DNA of 64,000 nt, from positions 372,001-436,000 of the forward strand of contig ML978167.1 of assembly GCA_010015745.1 (NCBI GenBank), written 5' to 3'. A program made the position numbers and the translations under genes. Shown piece after piece: positions 10,559 through 21,640 of the stretch. The stretch's first letter is position 1, and every line of letters begins with the position of its first letter. Source of the stretch: Setomelanomma holmii. Lineage: Eukaryota > Ascomycota > Dothideomycetes > Pleosporales > Phaeosphaeriaceae. The notes beneath the pieces were generated by a model, which saw nothing but the letters and a program-made list of their open reading frames with translations, did not search any database and was not told where the DNA came from.

Positions 10559-11912
10559 AGCTGATTTGGTAAGGAGGGGTCCCGTGTATGCTCGAATAGG
10601 TGATTCGTGAGTGTCTACAAGCACCTTACGGACGTATGCTAGTCTGTGTAATCATTAACTTTGTGTGTTGTGCAGAGCACCCCTAACACAACCACTGAGT
10701 AACTACCTTGTACTTACACTACCACATACAAAAAGAGCGAGCTAACCTCGCACTATGCGCGACTTCTGGTTCTCGAAGTCGGGGAGCGAGAATGTATTCC
10801 GTCTCAACCGGCACGTCCAGTTCCTGTGTTCAAATGCTTCTCACGGCGACAGGACGACATGCGAGTATTTGGCTGGAGGTCACTCTTCGAGGCGGGCTCA
10901 CGCCTAGTTTTACCGGGACTTCCAAAGCCACCAGAGGGGCTGATGCTAGACTCTGGAGATAGTCGTGATGCTGTCGAGAGATGTAAGCGGGTTCTTTGTC
11001 AGCACTAACCAAGCTGACTAACCCAAAACTTCACTGTGCCTTCAAATGCGGAAACACGCTCCAAAGGAAGGCCTGAAAACACCCCTAGTCCTGGGACTTG
11101 CCCCATGACCTGTAGGCCAGTTTCGTCTTGGACACATTTGTACTTATTTTTGATTGTCGACGCTTGGTAGGTGAGCAGCTTCGTCTCTGCGCACCCTCAC
11201 ACCGTCCACGACGATAAAAGCAGTATTGCCCAGATGCGCGGACGTCATATTTGGCGCGGAACTGGATGCTTGGAGATTGCCGAGCTCTCGAGGATGATAG
11301 AAAGGACAATCAAAGTACAGCTGTCCATGCGAAAGTGCTCGTTCCTTTCTCAGAACGTCATCAATGCGAGGGCCATTGTAGCATATCAAAACTCGTTCGA
11401 CGCAGATAGGTCGAAGACTGGTATCGCGATGTATCGTAAGCCTGGTGAATAAGAGCACACCGTCCGTCAAACGTTCTTGGTGTTGGAGAATTGCGAGGTT
11501 CCCACATGGCGACAGTAGCGTGGACAGCAAGCGCACCTTCCGCGGGCGGATTGTGTGGAAGCAAGACAATGCCATCGCTGCCCGCTTGATCCAATGAAAG
11601 CACGTCGTGATACCAATGTTGTCTGCTGTTTACAGACGGCGACCGTTGCTCTCCAATGGCTCTGACCCTTAAAACGCGTCGCGAAACGCCAAATCACGTT
11701 TTGTGCACTTACGCGACTCGCGACATGCTAGCAGGCTAAGATTGTCGCCCGTCGACAACCCGCACGTCCCTCGCCGCTTCCAAATAAACACACCTTGCTG
11801 CAGCTGTTACTTTCTCTGATCGCCCTAACACTCTCGCGGGAAATCTCAACACCATCCATCATCCTAGCCACCTTCGTCGACCACCAGTTCACACAGCGCA
11901 CCAGTCCTCAAG
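10559..11912. other. Intergenic, divergent promoters of the Zn2Cys6 gene and ASF1
   Basis: 1.35 kb. A minus-strand frame at 11144-11575 (143 codons) and a plus-strand one at 11171-11452 overlap each other; neither shows a domain or splice structure, so I do not call a gene. The ASF1-proximal part carries ACGCGT at 11674 and an adjacent CGCGAAA. Confidence 0.5.
11674..11686 (+). promoter_or_regulatory. Putative MCB plus SCB-like G1/S element upstream of ASF1
   Basis: ACGCGT (the MluI cell-cycle box bound by MBF-type regulators) is followed immediately by CGCGAAA (SCB-like), about 235 bp before the ASF1 ATG. Histone chaperone genes are commonly S-phase induced, so the site fits; function is inferred. 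Confidence 0.4.
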
Positions 11913-12909
11913 ATGTCTGTAGTATCGCTTCTCGGCGTCGAGGTCAAGAACAACCCCGCGCCTTTCGACGCGCCGTACGAGTTCGAGATCACCTTTGAGT
12001 GCCTGGAACAGCTGCAGAAAGGTACGTCTGGCTGGAAGCACATTGCGAACCCCACTAATGCTTCTCGCAGATCTTGAGTGGAAGTTGACCTATGTCGGCT
12101 CTGCCACCTCGTAGGTGCCGCGCAAGGCAAACAGACAACGTCTTGAACTGACACAGTACAGCAACGAATACGATCAAGAGCTTGACTCTGTCTTGGTTGG
12201 ACCGCTGCCCATTGGCGTCAACAAGTTCATCTTCCGCGCCGACCCTCCAGACCTATCGCGCATTCCCAACAGCGAGATTATTGGCGTCACAGTCATTCTA
12301 CTAAGCTGCAGCTACGAGGATCGAGAGTTTGTGCGTGTTGGCTACTACGTGAACAACGAGTACACAGACGAGGCGCTCGCACTAGAGCCGCCTGCGAAGC
12401 CAGTCATTGAGAAGGTGCAAAGGCAGATTCTTGCGGAGAAGCCACGTGTAACACGGTTCGCAATCAAGTGGTACGCTTGCGACACATGATAGGCAGTGGA
12501 TTGAGCTAATTCTGCTAGGGATTCCGAGGAGTCTGCCCCGCCAGAGTTCCCACCTGAGCAACCCGAGGCCGACCTCGTCGCAGACGGCGATCAATACGGT
12601 GCCGAGGAGGAAGAGGAAGAAGAGGAGGAAGAAGCAGAAGCTGCTGCCGTCGAAGGCGAGGATGCGGCAATGGCTGGCGCCGAAGATACTGCAGGGCCTG
12701 CGAATGACGAGGATGCCGAGTCGGACACTGGCAGCGAGGAGATTGACATCGAGGACTCCGAGGGAGAAGATGAGGAGGAAGAAGGCGAAGAAGGCGGCGA
12801 AGATGACATGGAGATGGACGACGCCGAGGCCGCGAGTGGTGAGAAGCAAGCTCAGCAGCAGCCTGGTGGTGTTCAGCAGCAACATGGCGCGGACGTCATG
12901 GTCCACTAG
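11913..12909 (+). CDS. ASF1: Histone H3-H4 chaperone ASF1
   Basis: Four exons: 11913-12021, 12071-12110, 12162-12470 and 12519-12909. The N-terminal 155 residues are the conserved immunoglobulin-like ASF1 core: MSVVSLLGVEVKNNPAPF, FEITFECLEQL, DLEWKLTYVGSA, DQELDSVLVGPLPIGVNKFIF, GVTVILLSCSY and FVRVGYYVNNEY. The last exon encodes the long acidic tail (runs of Glu and Asp) seen in fungal ASF1. The protein carries newly made H3-H4 to CAF-1 and HIR for nucleosome assembly in the nucleus. Introns 1-3 are 49, 51 and 48 nt. An MCB/SCB-like element lies upstream. Confidence 0.97.
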
Positions 12910-14049
12910 GTCGCTGTGTCAGTTTGAGCTTAGTTCGTTTACTGCTTCGTCGGTCATCCTTCTGGACGAAGTCTCACACGAATATGGATATTCTAGTCGA
13001 AGCTTTTGAGCTGCTTTACACGGGTTTTGGAGTCAGTCTTGGGCCTCATGCGGTCATGGTCATCTGCTTAAGCTCCAAACTTTTGCACTTGCGAAGTTTG
13101 TTCTGGGATAGTGTGTAGAAATGAACGCACGGTCACGTTTCAGGTCAACTCAGGGGCCCTTAAATTGGTGACATGCGGAAGGCCAGATGCAGCCTCGCAA
13201 GCCAAAGCTCAGCCGACGGTTGTCAAAAATCACGGTGCATTTCCACGCTCCGCAGTCACCTCAGCCTGACAGCTTAGCTCATTCTTGATAGGTCAGGCGC
13301 ATGCGAAACAGCCCAAACATGCCAAATGCGGAGCGCGGTAGCGACGCCAGTCAAGACATAGCCTCTGAATGGCGCAGCGCACTCGTGGATCCGACAACTG
13401 GATCCCGAAGCACCGTCAGTCTCAAACATATATAGTAAACGTGAGCCCCGGTGCGCGCGGCAAGAGATCTGTAATATGGCGTTTTTTGGTCATTCAACAC
13501 TCTTCCCATGACCCTGCTTGTGCCAACCCAACCATCTTAGCAAAGCTTCAAGATCTAGCTCCAAGACTCTCACGCCTCAACAGCCTTGGAATGTATTGAC
13601 TACCTTGACTATCCCAGCAGCAAACAGCCTTCTCGACTGTTTGTGTCTCTCGCTCAGCTCAGCCTGCTGTCACTTCCCACCTTCGCCCCTCCTTTGACAG
13701 TGTGCCGCCCGCTCCCGATCTCCTGTACTGTGGTCGCTGCACATCGCTGCATCGCGCGTCGATTTTGAATACGACACATACGACCGGGCTTAGGACAGCC
13801 CAGAAAGCGCCCGCGACGCGACTCAGGGTCAGAGCGTGCGGTACGGAACCTCGTACTACCCCGCCAAGGTCATACAGGTAATGACCTTCTTGAATCCACC
13901 CGGCACCAGGGATCTTGCCCAGCTCCATGACAGCTCCACGGGAGAATCTTTTGTGCGGCCGAACTCCTGAACAACTGCTCTTGCTCTCGGACTACGGCTA
14001 ACGCTCGCTCTATCCAGCACCCTTGTCAGGTTGACGACGCGCACCAACA
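12910..14049. other. Intergenic, probable long promoter and leader of the Chs4-like gene
   Basis: 1.14 kb without a supportable ORF. The 300 nt before ATG 14050 are rich in CT stretches, as in fungal core promoters and leaders. Confidence 0.5.
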
Positions 14050-16869
14050 ATGAGCTACCAGCAAGGCCAGCCCCAGCTTGGGGCTACATTCGTCCCTGGC
14101 GGCTTCGACGATTATTATATGCCTGCTCCTTCTCCTGAAGTCATCTCGCCCGCGCCGCAACGGTTCGTGGTCCTCAAAAGTAGTGCTTGAGGGTGCGCCC
14201 GCTGACGTAGCCTTTTCGCTGTAGTATAATGCCCGAAGTGCCTGAGCAGATGCAGGACAACTTGGTTCACATGGAGCTGGAAGCGAACGACCCTCGAGGC
14301 AATAACAGCCGCATGTCACCGCCAGCGCAGGGCTACAATAACCAGACGCAGCAGAACTTCCCGCCGCGACAGTCGAGCTACCAGAACGAGCTTCCAGCAA
14401 GCGACGGGCAATGGCCGGCGCGACAAGCAAGCATTTCCGCCGCCTTTCGGCAACCACCAAACGTGCAGCCACAACCGGTGCAATCGCAGCAACCATCCCA
14501 CGATTACAACCAGTTCGCACAGCACAATGAGTCTCCCAACTTCTCGCCGTTCCCTAAACTTCCCAACAAGCCACCGAATGTGCCTCCATCCGACGACGAG
14601 AAGGAGGCAGTTTTGGAAAATGCGCGGTTGCCGGTCCTCAACTCAAACGACCCGGAGATGCAGTTGGCATGGGCGCAAGATGCATTGGCATATGTAGACT
14701 CTGCGCAGCTACATGAGCAACGCATTGCGGAAATACAGGGCGCCACGCCTGCCACGCCTCAAGTCGAGCATCAGCTCAGGGTAGACGCGATGAACGTGGT
14801 GACGTTCTTGGCGGACCAACATCACCCAAAAGCCACGTTCATGCGGGGCATGTGGCTGGAGTTTGGGAAGTTTGGCATGCGGGCAGACAAAAAAGAGGCG
14901 TTTCGATGCTATTCGCGTGCCGCTTCAAAAGGATACGCGAGGGCAGAGTATCGAATGGGCATGCAGTTCGAGCAATCGAATGATCCTATCAAGGCACTCC
15001 AGCACTATACAGCAGGGGCAGAACAAGGCGACTCTGCGAGCAACTACCGACTGGGGATGATGACATTGCTGGGCCAGCACGGGCAGCAACAGGACTTCGC
15101 CCGAGGCATTCAGCTCATCCGCCAAGCGGCCTCGACTGCAGACGAAAATGCACCACAGGGCGCGTACGTCCTAGGCATGCTTCAGGCGCGAGAACTCCCC
15201 CAGATCAACGTCCCAGAGATATATCTGCCCTACGATGAAAAGTCGGCCAGGCAGAATATCGAAAAAGCTGCGTATCTTGGTTTCGCGAAAGCACAGCTGA
15301 AGATGGGCTCGACATACGAGCTTTGCAGCTTAGGCTGTGAATTCAACCCCACGTTGTCGCTACACTACAATGCACTTGCGTCATGCCAAGGTGAAGCAGA
15401 GGCGGACATGGCGATCAGCAAGTGGTTTCTTTGCGGTCACGAGGGAGAATTCGCGAAAAATGAAGAGCTGGCGTACCAGTATGCTCAGCGGGCGGCTGTA
15501 GCAGGACTACCTACGGCCGAGTTTGCCATGGGATACTTCCACGAGATCGGCATGCATGTACCAGTCAATGTTGAAAAAGCGACTGAATGGTACGAAAAGG
15601 CGGAAAAGAACGGCAACAAAGATGCAGCAGCTCGTATAGAGAGCATCTCAAAAACACATCGGACACTGTCCAAGAAGGACCACGAGAAAGTCGCGATCAA
15701 CATGATCAAATCGAAACATGGCTCGATGCGAGGACAACGCCCGGCAAGACTGCAGAAAGCGGCGCCTACCTTGCCATCCATCAACGACAACAGCCCTTCA
15801 GACTATGAATCAGATGCTTCGCCTATTACCACTGCGGCAAGCCGTATGGGCAATCGTGCAGACGCAACCACACCTTATCCAATATCTGACAAGCCTCCCA
15901 TGCTTGGCAATCCTTCGCCCTCCACCCCTTACGATCGTCCCGCCACAACGACACCGTATCCGATGGACAACGGGCCGCCACGACTGGGTCCTCAGCCTCG
16001 TCCAGGAATGGCAGGTGGCTTCGCGCCCGAGCTGCGCGCGTCGAGCACCAGACCAACTTCATCCGCCTTTAACATCAACCCAAACATCTATCCTCCAAAC
16101 AATGGATACGGGCGAGGAGGGCCACGACCAGGACCCGGACCTGACATGGGGCAGCTGCCGTATCGCCCGCACACGAGTGTCGACAATATGGGACCTGGAC
16201 CTGGCCGGGGTGGACGTCTACCGAGCGGAGGTCGTGGCGGCCCGCTACCACCGGGAGGACCGGGTGGTTACAGGCAACCCGGTGGACCAAGTGCTCAGCA
16301 CCCTGAGCCGCAACAACGTCCGCAGACCGCGCAACCAGCAGATATTGGGTTCAGTGCACCAGACGGAGGACGAAACAAGCTACAGAAGGCCGGAGCGCCG
16401 TTGCAGAAACAGCCCACGCTGCCAGACATCGGTTATGTTGCACCCCTCGAGCCAAGACAACATACACGTCCTTCGACCGTGCAGCCTGGTCAGGAAAGCC
16501 GTTTGTCATCGCGTCCAGATAGACCTTCAACTGCTGCGCCGGGTCAAGGCCCTCGGTCTTCACCACGGCCAGGTTCCGCTGGGCGACCATCTGTGCCTGA
16601 TGCTATGCCGAAGCCCAATAGAGTGGCAACCATACAGCAACAGTCACTACCGCAAGGACCGAAGCCTTCCAAACCAACTCCCTCACAGGCTGGCAAGCCA
16701 ACAGGCTCGGCGCCACCCGCGAAACCAGCTACACCTTCCACCCCAGGCAAAGGGCCGAAGACCTTCGACGAGATGGGCATTGGCCAGGCGCCCAAGGACA
16801 GCGATTGTGTAAGTTTCTCATGCAGTCGAGGGATGACAATTTTGCTAACAGGAACAGGTTGTCATGTAG
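14050..16869 (+). CDS. Chitin synthase activator, Chs4/Skt5 type (Sel1 repeats, CAAX end)
   Basis: Exons 14050-14162, 14225-16808 and 16858-16869, 902 aa. A disordered Gln/Pro-rich N-terminus is followed by a run of Sel1-like repeats at about 240-505 (ATFMRGMWLEFGKFGMRADK, AFRCYSRAASKGYARAEYRMG, GLPTAEFAMGYFHEIG). A long Pro/Gly-rich tail follows. The last exon is only 12 nt and adds Val-Val-Met-stop after Cys899, making a CVVM CAAX box, like the CAAX terminus known from yeast Chs4. Family members recruit and activate chitin synthase III (Chs3) at sites of polarised growth; prenylation targets them to membranes. The assignment to Chs4/Skt5 rests on the Sel1 array plus CAAX; other Sel1 regulators are possible. 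Confidence 0.85.
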
Positions 16870-17467
16870 TGTTACCCCAGTCATCTAAACTTTGATAGAA
16901 TTAGTTGCATAGCGATTTGCATCTGCCTGTATTTGGATTGTTCGTTGATCTTGGCATGGCGGCTTCTGTTTGCCCAATATATACCCATGATAATGTGTAC
17001 TGGCGATCAAAATATGATTGTGAGAGTAGTTGCAATGACAAGTAGACATGACCGAGATGATATCTATGTGTACACCTTGTATACAAGGACTCGTCATGTG
17101 AAGCGTTGCGACTTTGCCTGGTGATAATCTGATGGCATTTTAGCGCGTCGCGTGAGCACGTGATCGTTTAGAAGGCAACCAAATCAGAAAGCCAATCAGC
17201 CTGCCCTAACGTCGGCGACCACTGAAGAGAAGCACGTAGACCTGCTCATTTGGGCTTGTTTCAGGCCTCGTGGTGACGTAACAATCTATCGCAGCAGCGA
17301 CAGTGAAAAGGTAAAGGTGTAGATGAGAAAGTGAAGCCGTTGAGCACAGACTCGCACGGATCAGGGCTCATTAGCGGGGAAGGAACGCGTCTCCCACTAC
17401 CTCACGTACAACGCTCACGCCTCAACTCGAGCCTCACTCTGACAATCCCACCGCCGTGCGTGTAGCG
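16870..17467. other. Intergenic, SMC6 promoter
   Basis: Contains a CCAAT motif at about 17192 and an ACGCGT box at 17385. No ORF worth calling. Confidence 0.5.
17385..17390 (+). promoter_or_regulatory. Putative MCB box (ACGCGT) upstream of SMC6
   Basis: ACGCGT lies 78 bp before the SMC6 ATG. This position and the S-phase role of SMC6 fit MBF-type control; the motif alone is short, so this is inference. Confidence 0.35.
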
Positions 17468-20400
17468 ATGGCTGCAGTAGTGTCTGCAAAGCGGCCTCGA
17501 GCCCTTACGAATGGCATCGATGTCGCCAGCGGCGTTGCTTACAACGGTCGCGTAGGTTTCCCCGTTCAACGCACTTTGCGAGATACCTTGCTAAAATGTT
17601 CAGGAGAAACGGCCACGACATTCAACGCCCGGAGCGAGCGACCAGTCCTCGAGCGATGGAGCATCAGACGATTCGAGCGATAGCGAGTCCGAGCAACGCG
17701 ATGATGGTCGTGAGAACGAGCAGATGATATGGGCAACCCAGCAAGTGCAGCGCGACTTTCAAGCGACGGCAAACAAACAGAATATTGCGACAGATTCTGG
17801 CATCATCGAAGAGATCCAGTGCATCAACTTCATGTGTCACGAGCACTTGACAGTCACTTTGGGACCTCTCATCAATTTCATTATTGGTCACAATGGTAGC
17901 GGAAAGAGTGCAGTACTCACGGCGCTCACGATATGCCTGGGCGGAAAGGCAACTGCAACGAATCGTGCCCAGAATCTCAAGAGCCTTATCAAGGAGGGCA
18001 AGGATCATTCTAGCGTTCAAGTTCGCATCAAGAACCAAGGCGCCCTTGCGTACAAGCCCTCACAATATGGCGACTCCATCACCGTCGAACGACACTTTAG
18101 CCGATCCGGAACATCTGGTTTCAAATTGAAGGACATGAACAACAAGATCGTGTCAACCAAAAAGGCTGAGCTGGAGGACATTTTGGATGCATTCTCCATG
18201 CAGATAGACAACCCCATGAATGTGCTGACGCAAGACATGGCTAGGCAATTCCTGAACCACTCAACGCCGAAGGACAAGTACAAGTTCTTCTTGCAGGGAA
18301 CGCAGCTCGAAACTTTGAGCAGAGATTATCAGCAGATTGAGCAGTCTCTGGAGAACATGAATTCGAAGGCGGAGGTGATGAAGGCCGACATCGGGGGTCT
18401 GCGGAAGGAGATGGAAGATCTGGCGAGCAAGGCTCGACGCGCGGAGAATCTTGCCAAGATGAGAGCTCGCGAAACAGAAACCGCGCACCAGGCCTTGTGG
18501 GCTCGAGTCGAAGAGGAAGAGGAGGAAGTGGCTAAGGTTGATACTGAGCTTGAGAGATTGGCAACGGTCATTGAGAGAAGGAAACGGGTGGCGGAGGAGG
18601 CTTCGGAAGCTTACGATCGCTCTGATACGGCTCACGAAGCTGCAAAAGAAGATGTTGCAGAGATCACTGTCGAAATGGAACCAGCGAAGCAGGAAGCACT
18701 GGAACTGAAGGCGATTTTCGACGGATGTAAGGATAGACTCTTCGGGCACAAGGCGGACGAACGACGCGCTGCCGAAGATGTAAAGGCCAAGGAGAAGATC
18801 ATCAAGACGTACGAGAAGGAGATTGAGGAGCACAAACAGCGACAGGCGGAGGCCGACAATGGCCTATACGCCGAGAAGATGGAGCAGGTGGAAGACGCGA
18901 AAGCCGAGGCAGCTCGTGCCAAGGAGGCCAATGAAAATCACAATGCTGAGCTTCCTCGCATCAAGGCAGCATTTAAAATCGCCCAGCAAGAAAAACATGC
19001 TGCGGACCAGAAAGTGCACAAGGTGCAAGACGATGAGCGCAGCATTCGAAGCAATATCCAACGTCTCCGCCAGGGACAGCGTAATTGGATTGACGGTTAT
19101 CAGCAGCCCCAGAATCTCCAAAAATTGCTACGAGCTATCGACAGTGATCGAAGGTTCCGCGAAATGCCGGTAGGTCCCTTGGGTCGGCATGTGAAGCTGC
19201 TGCGTCCCGAGTGGGGTTACATCTTAGAGAAGCAATTCGGGTCTTCCTTGAATGCCTTCGTTGTGACGAGTCGCGCTGATCAATCATTACTCTCCGACTG
19301 GATGAGAAAGTGCAATTGGCAAGCCCCCATGTACATCGGGAAGTCAGACCCCATCGATACGTCCTCAAACGAACCCGATCCCAGTCTGCTGACGTGGATG
19401 AGAGCGCTCAAGATCGAAAATCATCTTGTCCGGAATCAATTCATCATCAATCAATCGTTTGAGCAGACACTGTTGATCGAAGAACGCACCGAAGGATATC
19501 AGCTCATGTCCAACCGCGGGCCGCAGACACGGAACGTCAAGATGTGTTTCACGTTCGCAGAGGGCGACAAAAGGAGAGGTCGTGTAATCAACTACACAAA
19601 CAACGGCGGCATCAATGACAGCCCGATCGATGAGTACAGAGGAATTCTACGCATGCAGGTGGACAAGGAAGACCAAGTCAAAGAGGAACAAGCACGTCTC
19701 GAGGGCGTCCAGCTAGAATTGCAGGACTGGGAGCGGACTGCGCATGATCTACAAAAGACAGTGGATGCTTGCAGAGCAAAGGAACTAGATCACATCAAGG
19801 AGGCTAAGCGTCTCACAGTTGTCTTCCAGGAGGCTGCCGATACTGTTGGTAGGCTTGAGGACGAGTTGAGCAATGCCACCCCAGATGCTGCCGCTATCGA
19901 AGTTCTTCAGGACAGCTTGGTCGAAGCTCAAGATGACGCCCGTCGCGCGGGGGAAATATACGAAGATATTATTCTCCAGCGTGACAAGCTCAATGAGGAG
20001 AGTAGGACAAGCAAGAGAAATCTGGAGGCAGCGCAAAAAGCTGTGGCGGACCTTGAGTTCAGACTGAATAAGGCTCAAGCTACAGTCCGGCGGTATCAAG
20101 GCCAGCGCGAAGACGACTTGAAGAACAAGAACCACGCCCTCCACCAAGTCACTACGGCCGAAGAGAATAGGGCAGTGTGGGTAGCCGAACGCGAAAAGGC
20201 ACAAGCCGAAGTGGATACATACGTTCGGATCGCTAAAGAGCAATGCCCACAACGCGTTCCGGTCCCACGAGGCAAAACGTCAGACGAATTGGGAGAGATG
20301 GTGAAAAAGCTCACGAACACTCGACGGGAGACGGAACGAGAGCTGGGTGGCTCACAGGACGAGCTTTTGCGAAAAGCCAATGAAGCGAAGCGGAAACACC

Positions 20401-21084
20401 AAGCTGCGAGAAAGGAATTTGAGGATATTGAGGGAGTGAAGACTGTAAGTTCGACAGCGCTAGATGCTCTGCAGTGGTTGACCAATCTCCTCAGCACCTC
20501 ATTACCACCCTCAATCACCGTCGTCAACGCTGGCAGCAATTCCGATCAGGTATATCCGTCCGAGCCCGCGTCACATTCAACTACCTCCTCAGCGAGCGCA
20601 AGTTCCGTGGCACACTCAGCATCGACCACAAGAAACAATTGCTCGATATTCATGTAAGGAAATGTCGATTATCATTTGGATGACCATTGACCTCGTAAGG
20701 TACAACCAGACATTACGGAACGAAGCGGAGATGGTCGGCAAACCAAGACGCTGTCTGGCGGTGAGAAGTCGTACTCGACGGTTTGTCTCTTGCTTGCCCT
20801 ATGGGATGCCATGGGGTCCCCGATTCGCTGTCTTGATGAGTTGTAAGTCTCGTACTACCCTCCACAAAGATTGTGCTAACATTGCTAGCGATGTTTTCAT
20901 GGACAGCGTCAACCGTGAGCGCAGCATGAAGATGATCATCCAAGCTGCGCGACGCTCGATTGGTCGACAATTCATCTTCATCACACCCCAGGCCATGAAC
21001 AACGTGGATCATGCGTCTGATGTCAAGATAATTCGGATGAGTGATCCTGAGCGCAATCAGACGGCCTTGAATTTCCGTCGTTGA
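17468..21084 (+). CDS. SMC6: SMC6, structural maintenance of chromosomes protein 6
   Basis: Five exons: 17468-17551, 17604-20444, 20495-20653, 20700-20842 and 20889-21084, giving 1140 aa, the usual SMC6 size. The N-terminal ATPase half has Walker A GHNGSGKS at 123-130. Two long coiled coils flank a hinge near the middle (RRFREMPVGPLGRHVKLL, EKQFGSSLNAFVV). The C-terminal ATPase half has the ABC signature LSGGE at 1046-1050 and Walker B CLDEFDVFMDSVNR around 1072. SMC6 pairs with SMC5 and the Nse subunits in recombinational repair and in resolving replication intermediates. The second intron uses an acceptor at cctcag (20494), which alone keeps frame with HLITTLNHRRQRW; nearer AGs break it. 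Confidence 0.96.
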
Positions 21085-21640
21085 ACGTTTGAGTTTCAAC
21101 AGGCGACGTTCGCATCTCTTTGGCGCATTTGGGTGGACTGATCTGATTCTGCGAGGTTTCGCTGGTATTCTTCGCGTTAATATACCCTCTCGACCTGGCG
21201 TTGTATGTACGAATATCGGGCTGCTGCTAGTCTATTCTCCCCGTCTGGAGACGATGCGGGGTGCTGAAGGGGCGACCTGATACCATCGTTGTTAAATATC
21301 TCTACATTACGCCTGTGTGGCTTTGAGACTGTATTGAGTGCCCCTGCGTGTCTAATCATGCGGGAAAGTGGAGTGAGAGCTGCAACGCGCCAGGCGTTTC
21401 TGCCGTTAGCGGTTGTACGGGGAACGGACTTTAGCAGTGCTGATGTGCAGCAGGGACCTTGGCCCTTGTCTCGATTGGTCGGGTCCGATAACACAGCGAC
21501 AACCTACACGAGTCTCGCTGTCCAACCTCACGTAACCGCAAGAGCCGCTCTGGCTTTGCTACTACGCTGTCTCTCGCTTAGCCCTTCACTGCGGTGAAGG
21601 TGGATGCCTCCGACCAGCCCTGGCGATTCCACCACGCAGC
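21085..21640. other. Intergenic between SMC6 and the F-box gene
   Basis: Short overlapping frames on both strands only; no recognisable product or element. Confidence 0.5.

Noticed and set aside
11144..11575. 143-aa minus-strand frame between the Zn2Cys6 gene and ASF1
   Set aside because: No domain, no conserved pattern, overlaps an equally open plus-strand frame; left as intergenic.
12382..12906. 174-aa minus-strand frame rich in Leu and Phe
   Set aside because: It is the reverse complement of the acidic ASF1 tail (GAG/GAA runs), which creates hydrophobic shadow frames.
15718..16812. 364-aa plus-strand frame
   Set aside because: It overlaps the Chs4-like Sel1 gene in another frame, is Arg/Gln/Pro low complexity, and has no motif.
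18261..18833. 190-aa minus-strand frame within SMC6
   Set aside because: Shadow of the coiled-coil coding sequence of SMC6; no independent evidence.
20445..20480. SMC6 acceptor at gctctgcag
   Set aside because: It shifts the frame; the acceptor at 20494 gives HLITTLNHRRQRW in frame with the conserved SMC6 end.
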